Shown: positions 1 to 5,820 of the stretch, piece after piece
Layout of the letters: every line of letters begins with the position of its first letter
How positions within the stretch are numbered: the first letter of the stretch is position 1
The notes under the pieces: generated by a model
What the model was told of the DNA's origin: nothing
What the model saw: only the letters and a program-made list of their open reading frames with translations
The model's database searches: none
Program-made: the position numbers and the translations under genes
Assembly (NCBI GenBank): GCA_016867655.1
Contig: VGJA01000016.1
Coordinates: 1-10,555 of the forward strand
Source: Candidatus Altarchaeales archaeon
GTDB lineage: Archaea > Altiarchaeota > Altiarchaeia > IMC4 > SCGC-AAA252-I15
Length of the DNA stretch: 10,555 nucleotides
Reading direction: 5' to 3'

Positions 1-671
1 CTCTCATAGTCAAACCAACATTGCCCGTTTCCGGGCTCAACAAGCTGACCCCACTCATTGCAAAAAGCCTGTGAACAGTCAGTCCGATTCCCCCAGCACT
101 CTGGCCCAGTATCGGTCTCCACACACCCGCGGTTGATTGCAACATTATCCAAACACCCGCTGTCACCGCAGTCTGTGGAAGAAGTCGAACAGACTGCAAA
201 GTGGCCCGCCCACAAGTCAGCTCCTCCAGACCACCAGTAAGGATTGTATCCGCATGTGCCGTCTACAATAAACTGCTGGAGAACACACATAGGCAGATAC
301 GCATTGAAAGCATAGTTATACTTGCAGTCAACCGGCATTAGAAGACAGTAAGCACCGCCTCCATCCTCCTGACAGACCACCTCGCGTTCATCGCTTATTA
401 TTATGTAGGCAGTATCACCATCGCAATACTCCTTCTGCTGGCACATGCCATAACACCATCCACCAGGACAGTCCCCAGGACACCCCCAGTGGTATGAAAC
501 CCCCATTCCCTGGCACTGGCAGCCGCTGCCAACAGGCACCCACACAATCTCTTGAGCAGTAGTCAGAGGAATGCACGCAAGCAAAACACAGGCCAGCAAA
601 ATTGATGAAAGAATCATGGGGTGAGAGAGTCTGCCTGCGCCTTCCAGCCCGCGTTTTGAAGTTTTGGCCAT
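1..671 (-). CDS. Cysteine-rich secreted or lipid-anchored protein, 5' part (runs off the left edge)
   Basis: An open frame runs without a stop from the ATG at 671 to the window edge, giving 223 codons with no 3' end. Residues 1-18 are basic (MAKTSKRGLEGAGR). Residues 19-39 form a hydrophobic segment ending LTTA-QE, which reads as a Sec signal peptide. The second ATG (residue 19, base 617) could also be the start. The hydrophobic stretch contains LLAC twice (Cys28, Cys33), so a lipobox-like anchor is an alternative to plain cleavage. About 20 cysteines fall in the roughly 183 residues after the signal, with aromatic and Gly-rich spacing (for example CQCQGMG, GCPGDCPGGWCYGMC). This suggests a disulfide-knotted extracellular protein. 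There is one N-glycosylation sequon (NRT, about residue 195). I do not recognise the family. A shorter open frame over 415-684 in another phase is a shadow: it ends early, whereas this frame stays open and has the signal peptide. Confidence 0.78.
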   Translation of the reverse strand, partial: MAKTSKRGLEGAGRLSHPMILSSILLACVLLACIPLTTAQEIVWVPVGSGCQCQGMGVSYHWGCPGDCPGGWCYGMCQQKEYCDGDTAYIIISDEREVVCQEDGGGAYCLLMPVDCKYNYAFNAYLPMCVLQQFIVDGTCGYNPYWWSGGADLWAGHFAVCSTSSTDCGDSGCLDNVAINRGCVETDTGPECWGNRTDCSQAFCNEWGQLVEPGNGQCWFDYE

Positions 672-688
672 TATTAGAGTGCAATAGG

Positions 689-702
689 ACATTATACTAT
701 GA
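689..702 (-). promoter_or_regulatory. TATA-like box for the Cys-rich gene
   Basis: On the minus strand the sequence ATAGTATAAT (700-691) is centred about 24 bases upstream of the ATG at 671. No Shine-Dalgarno site lies in between. This fits an archaeal TATA box driving a leaderless or nearly leaderless transcript. A second A/T-rich stretch (TTAAATAATAT, about 718-708) is an alternative. Confidence 0.35.
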
Positions 703-726
703 ACATGATATTATTTAATCTTCCAT

Positions 727-731
727 AAAAA
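727..731 (-). terminator. Possible oligo-T terminator after the flippase-like gene
   Basis: After the stop at 758 the minus strand reads CTCTTTTTATGG, with a five-T run at 731-727. Archaeal RNA polymerase can terminate at oligo-T tracts. There is no hairpin, so this is weak. It would separate the flippase-like gene from the Cys-rich gene. Confidence 0.25.
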
Positions 732-757
732 GAGTTTGGAATGTCCTGTGGAGGGGT

Positions 758-1678
758 TTATTTTTCGCCCAGTAGTTTCATGTCTACGACTCCAAAGGAG
801 TCTATTATTATCATTCCTGCCCTTACAAGAAGCATGAATGCGACTCCGTCTGCTGTTGTTAGGCCGATTATTTTGAACAACAGCGCGCTGCCCGTTTCCG
901 TTAAACCAAGGCCGGCTGGGACAAATGGAACGAACATTATTGCAGACAGCAGGGGGTGCATCATAAGGCAGGCCAAATAGGGGACTTCCAGGCTTAAAGA
1001 TTTTGCAGTCAGGTAGAGCATCAGGCCCAGCAGCAACCAGCTTAAAAAACTTAACAGCATTATTTTGAGGATTGACATCTTGCCAACATTCTGGCTTGCG
1101 TCTTGCATTGAAATTACATAAGACTTTATTTTAGCCAGCAAGCCTGAAGAATTGCCCAAAAGTTTCAACGGGATGCCTGTGTAGAGGAATACTGCTATTA
1201 CCGCAACAACAGCCAAAGGAGCTAGGGAAACCAGAATCAGGTAGTATTTAGCCTCAACTGTTATGAAGTAGAATGAAAAATACAAAACTGCGGCCAGCGA
1301 GAATATCACTTTCAGAAAGAAGTTTATGGCCTGCATCAAGGTCAGCAAGCCTGCGTTTGAGGAGATGCTTTTGCCCAACTTTTTGGAAAGAGAGTAAGCC
1401 ACATAGTAGTAGCCGACTCTTCCAGGAGTCAAAGCAGAGTAGAGCATGCCGCACATGTGGCATGGAAGAAGATACTTCAATTTGCCTTCTGGGAAGAGTA
1501 TTTTAAGTGTCAATGCGGCAAGCAATTCACAAACAAAGTATGCAAGCAATGCAAGCAGAAGATACTCCAGTTTGGTTTTCGCAAGCAGGCCCAATACTTT
1601 CTCCACGCCTAGGGTGTATAGCAATACTGCAAGCAACAGAAAGCCGACCAGAAAAGGCAACGTTTTCTTTAACTTCAT
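758..1678 (-). CDS. Flippase-like polytopic membrane protein (UPF0104 / LPG synthase TM, AglD-like)
   Basis: The product is 306 residues from the ATG at 1678. It is almost entirely hydrophobic, with about seven to eight membrane segments and a basic N-terminus (MKLKK). The LTPGRVGYYYVAYSLSK block (residues 83-99) and the FVPAGLGLTETGSALL block (about 252-267) match the two conserved blocks of the UPF0104/PF03706 family. That family includes the C-terminal region of AglD and the membrane domain of lysylphosphatidylglycerol synthases. The molecular role is not settled for the family; lipid or lipid-linked glycan translocation is the usual proposal. A GTG at 1699 would add seven residues, but the ATG is preferred: it lies two bases after an upstream TGA (TGA-AG-ATG), the arrangement repeated three more times upstream. 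It belongs to the oxidoreductase operon and probably depends on translational coupling. The context supports a role in surface glycan assembly. Confidence 0.85.
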   Translation of the reverse strand: MKLKKTLPFLVGFLLLAVLLYTLGVEKVLGLLAKTKLEYLLLALLAYFVCELLAALTLKILFPEGKLKYLLPCHMCGMLYSALTPGRVGYYYVAYSLSKKLGKSISSNAGLLTLMQAINFFLKVIFSLAAVLYFSFYFITVEAKYYLILVSLAPLAVVAVIAVFLYTGIPLKLLGNSSGLLAKIKSYVISMQDASQNVGKMSILKIMLLSFLSWLLLGLMLYLTAKSLSLEVPYLACLMMHPLLSAIMFVPFVPAGLGLTETGSALLFKIIGLTTADGVAFMLLVRAGMIIIDSFGVVDMKLLGEK

Positions 1679-1680
1679 CT

Positions 1681-1734
1681 TCACTTCTGCTCTAGACACT
1701 TTAAGGCCACTTCAAGGGTTTCTTTAAGCTTCAT
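1681..1734 (-). CDS. Minicistron 3 of the junction array (17 aa)
   Basis: ATG at 1734 and TGA at 1683-1681 encode MKLKETLEVALKCLEQK. The stop is followed by AG and then the ATG of the flippase-like gene. The peptide is identical to that of minicistron 2, although four bases differ (GTG/GTC, TGT/TGC, CTA/TTG), all silent. The first half resembles the flippase N-terminus (MKLKKTL) and the second equals the oxidoreductase C-terminus. It may be translated only as a by-product of termination-reinitiation. Function unknown. Confidence 0.35.
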   Translation of the reverse strand: MKLKETLEVALKCLEQK

Positions 1735-1736
1735 CT

Positions 1737-1790
1737 TCACTTCTGCTCCAAGCACTTTAAGGCGACTTCAAGGGTTTCTTTAAGCTTCAT
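1737..1790 (-). CDS. Minicistron 2 of the junction array (17 aa)
   Basis: ATG at 1790 and TGA at 1739-1737 encode MKLKETLEVALKCLEQK, again a fusion of a flippase-like N-terminus and the oxidoreductase C-terminus. TGA-AG-ATG links it to minicistrons on both sides. There is no membrane segment or known motif. I see no evidence of function beyond a coupling relay. Confidence 0.35.
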   Translation of the reverse strand: MKLKETLEVALKCLEQK

Positions 1791-1792
1791 CT

Positions 1793-1846
1793 TCACTTCT
1801 GCCCCAAGCACTTTAAGGCGACTTCAAGGGTTTCTTTAAGCTTCAT
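1793..1846 (-). CDS. Minicistron 1 of the junction array (17 aa)
   Basis: ATG at 1846 starts two bases after the oxidoreductase TGA (1851-1849). The frame encodes MKLKETLEVALKCLGQK and stops at 1795-1793. It differs from minicistrons 2 and 3 by one residue (Gly for Glu at position 15). It is the first step of the stop/start relay between the two large genes. Confidence 0.35.
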   Translation of the reverse strand: MKLKETLEVALKCLGQK

Positions 1847-1848
1847 CT

Positions 1849-2769
1849 TCACTTCTGCTCCAAGCACTTTAAGGCGACTTCAAGAACTTTCAAGCTGTCT
1901 TCCCCAGAAACCGGCACAGGCGTGTCTTCTCTGATGGACTTCAGGAAAGCTTGGAGTTCAAGCATCAGAGGCTCGCCAAAGGGCACAAACAAATCCTTTA
2001 CTATGTAGGAGGAGTCCTTCCAGCTGCTGTACTCGCTGACCTTCTGGGTTATGAAATTTCCGCGAATGAACTTCTCTTTGGTAGAAATGTTGATTTCCCT
2101 CACCTTGTAGGGAGTCAGCCAGTCTGTAGTAATGTGAGCAAGAACGCCGTTTTCCATCACAAAAGAAAGCATTGCAATATCTTCCTTGGCTGCAACACTC
2201 GCCTGCACCAGAGAATAAATCCTCTTGAACTCAGAATTTGTGAGATGCCTGATTATGTCAATGTCGTGAACTCCAATGTCCACAACAACGCCCACATCCT
2301 TGATTCTAGGGGGAAGTGGACCAACACGAGTGATGCCAATGGAAATCACTTTACAATTCTCAATAGACTTCTTTATGACAGGAATAACCGGGTTAAACCG
2401 TTCAATATGGCCGACCATCAGTTTCACATTCTTCTCTCTGGCTTTCTTGATTAATTCCCTGCCGGCTTCCAAAGAATCCGCGATAGGCTTCTCAACCAAG
2501 ACATGCACGCCCTTTTCCATGAAATCCAACGCTATTTTCTTGTGCATTGTGGTCGGAACCGCAATGCTCACCGCGTCAACACCCTCTTTCAGCAAATCAC
2601 GGTAGTCAGTGAAAGCCTTAGTCTTACACTGGGAGGCAATGGTGTCAGCAAGATTTTTGTCCAAGTCAGAAACTCCGACCAAAACAACATCAGGCATCTG
2701 GGAGTAAACCCTAGCATGATGCCTGCCCATACTGCCAACGCCAACCACACCAACACGAAGCTTGTCCAT
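1849..2769 (-). CDS. Gfo/Idh/MocA family NAD(P)-dependent sugar oxidoreductase, probable nucleotide-sugar 3-dehydrogenase
   Basis: The product is 306 residues from the ATG at 2769. The Rossmann motif GVGSMG lies at residues 10-15, the family EKP motif at 93-95 (VEKPIA), and a DIGVHDID segment at 164-171 carries the His expected to act in catalysis. The GHIERFNPVI segment (about 120-129) is common in members that act on UDP-N-acetyl sugars. By family, it would oxidise the C3 hydroxyl of a UDP-GlcNAc-like or UDP-GlcNAcA-like sugar to a ketone in the cytoplasm, supplying the aminotransferase encoded at 4714-5808. The pairing is inferred from the classes, since the two genes lie in separate transcription units. 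The N-terminal motif is the ordinary GxGxxG rather than the form I associate with WbpB, so exact substrate is uncertain. The gene heads the operon that continues through the 56-bp array into the flippase-like gene. Confidence 0.88.
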   Translation of the reverse strand: MDKLRVGVVGVGSMGRHHARVYSQMPDVVLVGVSDLDKNLADTIASQCKTKAFTDYRDLLKEGVDAVSIAVPTTMHKKIALDFMEKGVHVLVEKPIADSLEAGRELIKKAREKNVKLMVGHIERFNPVIPVIKKSIENCKVISIGITRVGPLPPRIKDVGVVVDIGVHDIDIIRHLTNSEFKRIYSLVQASVAAKEDIAMLSFVMENGVLAHITTDWLTPYKVREINISTKEKFIRGNFITQKVSEYSSWKDSSYIVKDLFVPFGEPLMLELQAFLKSIREDTPVPVSGEDSLKVLEVALKCLEQK

Positions 2770-2794
2770 AGTCTACATAAAATTAGAATAAGAG

Positions 2795-2807
2795 ATATTA
2801 TAAATCA
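2795..2807 (-). promoter_or_regulatory. TATA-like box for the oxidoreductase operon
   Basis: The minus strand reads GATTTATAATATC here, centred about 32 bases upstream of the ATG at 2769. It is a close match to an archaeal TATA box (TTTATAAT). No Shine-Dalgarno site precedes the start, so a very short leader of about 6 bases is predicted. Confidence 0.5.
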
Positions 2808-2904
2808 GGAAGAAGAGGTATTTCCTTGCCTTTTTCGCAAGCCAGCCTGCCGGAATCAATGACTATCCGTCTTCTTTGACAGACAGGCAGCCTGGTTTAC
2901 ATAC

Positions 2905-2919
2905 GGAAATATTTAAGGT
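2905..2919 (+). promoter_or_regulatory. BRE/TATA-like promoter for the receiver-like gene
   Basis: The sequence CGGAAATATTTAAGG has a purine-rich BRE-like lead followed by ATATTTAA, centred about 33 bases upstream of the ATG at 2947. Transcription would start around 2938-2940, right at the AAGGAG (2938-2943), leaving almost no leader. The rest of the divergent spacer (2808-2904) shows no other clear element. Confidence 0.45.
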
Positions 2920-2937
2920 GCAGTTGCGCATATATTA

Positions 2938-2943
2938 AAGGAG
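2938..2943 (+). promoter_or_regulatory. Shine-Dalgarno-like AAGGAG, unusually close to the start
   Basis: AAGGAG is followed by only three bases (TTT) before the ATG at 2947, shorter than the usual 5-8. There is no other ATG until about residue 101 of the frame, so the start stands. The motif may be weak in practice or coincidental if the mRNA is leaderless. Confidence 0.35.
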
Positions 2944-2946
2944 TTT

Positions 2947-4230
2947 ATGGCAGTAAAGACGGTAACACACGGCGGAAGCGAGGTTCCTCCCTTGATTGGG
3001 AAACTTGGTTTGTTCCCGAATACGGATTTAGGGCAGACTGTCAAGCCGTTGATTGAGGATTTGAGGGAGACGCTTGGAGACAGACTTAAAGACGTGAAGC
3101 AACATCATAGTCTGGAAAGCTTGGATTCTTTTGAAAAAATCTGGGATTTCTTCCAAGGCAGGCAAATTTCAAACATAACGCTCACGCAGGAAGATGTTTT
3201 GTTTCTGCTTACTGACCCAGTCGGAAACCTGATTAGAAGGCCTTTTATGGCCACTTATTTTGCGCAGAAGCTTGACGAGGCCATACCAACGGAAACAGAC
3301 GCTGAAAAGAGGATGAAGGAAGTTTTCATTGCCCCATATAGGGCCTCTGCCTGGTCAAGGTTTGTTCAGAAGGCGGAGCTGAGGCAGGAGATTGCATTAA
3401 AGCACCCTGGACGAAAAGTTTGGATTAACACAACAAAGGAAATGGAGGAATTTAAGGGTGCGATAGAAGCCTGCCCGCTGTTCGCCCATGGAACTGTGGA
3501 AAAGGCGGTAGAAGTGGCGAAAAGTATTTGGGATATATGTTACACAACAGAAATGTCAGAGGCATATAATTTTGAGCATTATCATGGCGCTAAAGCGGAA
3601 GGTAGGGAGAGCAGGTTTCTGTCTGACCCAGGCCACGCCCTGGATTTTACGACAAATCTTGCTTTCTACAGTATTTACGTGAATAAAAGATTAGGTGAGG
3701 GTATTGAAATGCAAATGCCACAACTTGTGAGGGAGGCATATTTCATGCTGGTAGAAGACAACCCATTTCACACAACATGGGTTGAGGCATTGAATGATGT
3801 GAAGAACCTCAAGAGGTATACCCCTCAAGAAGGCAGTCTAGCGCAAGACGAGTTGGCCAGAAAATACGAAAGCAGGGGGTGCTATCAAACAGGCGAACGA
3901 GCCCTGGGAGTCATAGACGCCAGCCTCAAAGCAGGCAGACTTCCTCCAGACATAATCCTTGCTGACATAGAGCTTGGAGACCCAAACGTGAACATGAAAG
4001 GCACAGAATTCGTCAGAAGACTGCATGAAAGCGAGAGAGCAGCAGGCAGAAACCCGATGATTCTCATGATATACTCCAGTAACCCAAACATCTATAGGGA
4101 GGAGATAGAGGCGTTAAGGCAAGAGGGAATCATAGTCGGAGACTGGAACAAAAGAGAGTTCACGCCAAAAGCCATGGTAGATGCAGTAAACAAGGAACTC
4201 AAGAAAAGAAGCGGCACACAAACCAGCTAG
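2947..4230 (+). CDS. Protein with an unrecognised N-terminal region and a C-terminal receiver-like (REC) domain
   Basis: The product is 427 residues and soluble, with no signal or membrane segment. Residues about 266-420 have the order of features of a response-regulator receiver: an acidic strand end MLVEDN (Glu270, Asp271), a candidate phosphoacceptor strand DIILADIELG (Asp340), a following GTEFVRRLHE helix, a Ser-bearing strand ILMIYSSN (Ser377/378), and DWNKREF with Lys402 where receivers carry the conserved Lys. The gap between the acidic pair and Asp340 is about 70 residues rather than the usual 44 or so, so there is an insertion (about 288-320). Residues 1-260 are mostly helical in composition and I cannot assign them. 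A receiver at the C-terminus without a recognisable DNA-binding domain is unusual. No histidine kinase is present in the window. It is transcribed divergently from the oxidoreductase and convergently with the acyltransferase, with a 5-base gap. Function unknown; a signalling role is inferred from the REC-like region only. Confidence 0.82.
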   Translation: MAVKTVTHGGSEVPPLIGKLGLFPNTDLGQTVKPLIEDLRETLGDRLKDVKQHHSLESLDSFEKIWDFFQGRQISNITLTQEDVLFLLTDPVGNLIRRPFMATYFAQKLDEAIPTETDAEKRMKEVFIAPYRASAWSRFVQKAELRQEIALKHPGRKVWINTTKEMEEFKGAIEACPLFAHGTVEKAVEVAKSIWDICYTTEMSEAYNFEHYHGAKAEGRESRFLSDPGHALDFTTNLAFYSIYVNKRLGEGIEMQMPQLVREAYFMLVEDNPFHTTWVEALNDVKNLKRYTPQEGSLAQDELARKYESRGCYQTGERALGVIDASLKAGRLPPDIILADIELGDPNVNMKGTEFVRRLHESERAAGRNPMILMIYSSNPNIYREEIEALRQEGIIVGDWNKREFTPKAMVDAVNKELKKRSGTQTS

Positions 4231-4235
4231 CATTA

Positions 4236-4721
4236 TTACTTTTTCGTCTTTTTGGCCAGTAATTCACTGGTTTTTCCGACTATTTTAGCCGGATTACCGC
4301 ATACTACCGAGTTGTCTGGAATGTTTTTTGTGACTACGCTTCCAGCTCCAATCAGACAGTTTTTGCCTATTTTGACTCCAGGCAGGATTGTTGCATTTGC
4401 GCCGATGCGACTGCCTTCTCCGACTTCAGCGCCGATTAATTCAGCGCCGTAATACATATACTTGTCATTGGTAAAGCATACTCTAGGGCCGACGAAAACG
4501 TTGTCATGAATGACTGTATTGGGCGGAATGTAGACTGCGCTCTGGATTTTCACATTGTTGCCGATTTTTACTTTGCCGTCTATTATTGTTCCAGTTCCTA
4601 CAAGGCAGTCGTCTCCTATTTCGGTTTCGCTTCTAATCAACACAAAGTGTCCGGTCTGGAAGTTTTTGCCGTATTTTACGTTCTCGTAGATTATTGAAGG
4701 TTCTCTAATTTTTTCAGGCAT
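4236..4721 (-). CDS. Left-handed beta-helix N-acetyltransferase, WbpD/WlbB-like
   Basis: The product is 161 residues, a usual length for these enzymes. Hexapeptide repeats run through it (IGDDCLVG, IGNNVKIQ, VGEGSRIG, IGKNCLIG), ending with the CGNPAKIVG signature of nucleotide-sugar acyltransferases. The VGPRVCFTNDKY segment (78-88) is characteristic of the WbpD/WlbB group, which acetylate the 3-amino group of UDP-2-acetamido-3-amino-2,3-dideoxy-glucuronic acid with acetyl-CoA. The start codon overlaps the end of the aminotransferase gene by 8 bases (ATGCCTGA) and has a well-spaced Shine-Dalgarno site, so the two are translationally coupled. It would follow the aminotransferase in the pathway. 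The specific substrate is inferred by class and neighbours. The C-terminal tail is rich in lysine. Confidence 0.88.
   Translation of the reverse strand: MPEKIREPSIIYENVKYGKNFQTGHFVLIRSETEIGDDCLVGTGTIIDGKVKIGNNVKIQSAVYIPPNTVIHDNVFVGPRVCFTNDKYMYYGAELIGAEVGEGSRIGANATILPGVKIGKNCLIGAGSVVTKNIPDNSVVCGNPAKIVGKTSELLAKKTKK
4240..4253 (+). terminator. Double oligo-T tract after the receiver-like gene
   Basis: Two five-T runs (4240-4244 and 4249-4253) begin 10 bases after the stop of the plus-strand gene. They lie inside the 3' end of the convergent acyltransferase gene, where they encode its lysine-rich tail. Oligo-T runs of this kind can terminate archaeal transcription. There is no hairpin. Confidence 0.4.
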
Positions 4722-5808
4722 TCTTAATCTCCTTAAGTGATTTTACTATAAAGGTTAAATCCTTCTTTTTGACTGCTGGATGGCAGGGCAGTGAAATAAC
4801 CTGCTTGCACACTCTTTCAGTCACAGGCAGGCTTACGTTATAACCCATTTGCTTGTACAAGTCCTGCTGGTGTATCGGCAGCGGGTAGTAGATTCCAGTG
4901 CCAACGCCTTTTTCATTCAGTTTTGCAACAACTTCATCTCTCGTTTTCCCGAATTCTTCAGTAATCTTTACTGTATACTGGTGGTAGACGTGAGTGCGGT
5001 TTTCAAGGGTTTTAGGCACTACAACGCCCTTGACTTTCCCCAGCTTTTTTGAAAGATAGTTAGCGTTTTCAACCCTCCTTTTGTTGAAATCAGGCAGTTT
5101 TTCCAATTGCGCAAGCCCGATAGCAGCGTTGATGTCAGTCATCCTGTAATTAAAGCCCAACATCTCGTGATAATACCTTTTCCGGGAACCATGGCTTCGG
5201 ATTACCTCGCACAATTCCGCAATCCTGTCGTCATCTGTTGTTAACATCCCGCCTTCGCCAGTCGCCATGTTTTTTGTAGGATAAAAGGAAAAGCATCCGA
5301 TTCCAAAGCCGCCGACTTTCTTTCCTTCATAAGCTGCGCCATGACTCTGACAAGCATCTTCAATCACTGCAATATTTTTCTCTCTGGAAATTTCCATCAA
5401 TTCCTTCATGTCAGCAGGCTGGCCATACAAATGAACGGGAATAACAGCCTTAGTCTTAGAGGTGATCTTTCTCTTGACATCTTCAACGTCTATGTTAAAG
5501 CTGTCGTCATCTACGTCAGCAAAAACCGGCTTTGCATTGCAATACAAAACCGAGTTTGCAGTAGCGATGAAAGTGAATGACGGAACAATAACCTCGTCTC
5601 CAGGCTTCACTCCGTGAGCAAGCAAGGCAACATGCAGTGCAGCAGTCCCGGAATTGACTGCAACAGCCCTTTTGACTCCAATGTATTCGGCAAACTTGCC
5701 TTCAAACTCCTTGACCTTAGGCCCCTGCGCAATGCTTCTGGACTTCAAAGCCTCGACAACAAGTTTTACTTCTTCTTTTCCAATGAGAGGTTTAGCAATA
5801 GGAATCAT
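4714..5808 (-). CDS. DegT/DnrJ/EryC1 family PLP-dependent sugar aminotransferase, WbpE-like
   Basis: The product is 364 residues, full length for the family. The first residues IPIAKPLIG are typical. NSGTAALHVAL (52-62) is the phosphate-binding loop, EDACQSHGA (150-158) holds the Asp that contacts the PLP ring nitrogen, and SFYPTKNMATGEGGM (174-188) carries the Schiff-base Lys179. NYRMTDINAAIG (about 220-231) is also conserved. It would transfer an amino group, usually from glutamate, to a keto nucleotide sugar in the cytoplasm. With the oxidoreductase at 1849-2769 and the acyltransferase downstream, the likely reaction is C3 amination of a UDP-2-acetamido-3-keto sugar. C4 amination, as in perosamine or bacillosamine routes, is an alternative that sequence alone cannot exclude. 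It starts 12 bases after the upstream glycosyltransferase stop and lacks a clear Shine-Dalgarno site. A TTTTATTACG stretch about 30 bases upstream may be an internal promoter. Confidence 0.92.
   Translation of the reverse strand: MIPIAKPLIGKEEVKLVVEALKSRSIAQGPKVKEFEGKFAEYIGVKRAVAVNSGTAALHVALLAHGVKPGDEVIVPSFTFIATANSVLYCNAKPVFADVDDDSFNIDVEDVKRKITSKTKAVIPVHLYGQPADMKELMEISREKNIAVIEDACQSHGAAYEGKKVGGFGIGCFSFYPTKNMATGEGGMLTTDDDRIAELCEVIRSHGSRKRYYHEMLGFNYRMTDINAAIGLAQLEKLPDFNKRRVENANYLSKKLGKVKGVVVPKTLENRTHVYHQYTVKITEEFGKTRDEVVAKLNEKGVGTGIYYPLPIHQQDLYKQMGYNVSLPVTERVCKQVISLPCHPAVKKKDLTFIVKSLKEIKNA
4729..4734 (-). promoter_or_regulatory. Shine-Dalgarno site of the acyltransferase gene
   Basis: The minus strand reads AAGGAG-ATTAAGA-ATG, a 7-base spacer inside the last codons of the aminotransferase gene. 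It fixes the start at 4721. It contrasts with the lead genes of the window, most of which lack such a site. Confidence 0.65.
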
Positions 5809-5820
5809 CGTCTGAACTAA

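Larger units (their letters stand above)
1661..1884 (-). repeat. 56-bp tandem repeat, four copies, spanning the oxidoreductase/flippase junction
   Basis: Four head-to-tail copies with exact 56-base period lie at 1884-1829, 1828-1773, 1772-1717 and 1716-1661 (minus strand order). Each unit begins CTTGAAGT and contains AGAAGTGAAGATGAAG. Copies 1 and 2 are nearly identical; one A/G difference gives GGGCAG in one copy against GAGCAG. The copy nearest the flippase gene differs from copy 1 at about nine positions, almost all silent in the reading frames used. The first unit encodes the C-terminus of the oxidoreductase and the last the N-terminus of the flippase-like protein. The array therefore looks like a repeated duplication of the gene junction. 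Confidence 0.95.

Noticed and set aside
415..684. Minus-strand open frame of 89 codons with several cysteines
   Set aside because: It overlaps the Cys-rich gene in another phase and stops early. The frame from 671 has a signal peptide and stays open to the window edge.
1661..1884. CRISPR array
   Set aside because: The 56-bp units are contiguous without unique spacers and they encode parts of the two flanking genes.
1951..2454. Plus-strand open frame of 167 codons
   Set aside because: It is the antisense shadow of the oxidoreductase, whose own frame has clear Rossmann and EKP motifs.
2824..2842. Possible hairpin (CTTGC / GCAAG around a T-rich loop) in the divergent spacer
   Set aside because: The stem is only five base pairs and no gene ends nearby, so neither a terminator nor a small RNA can be supported.
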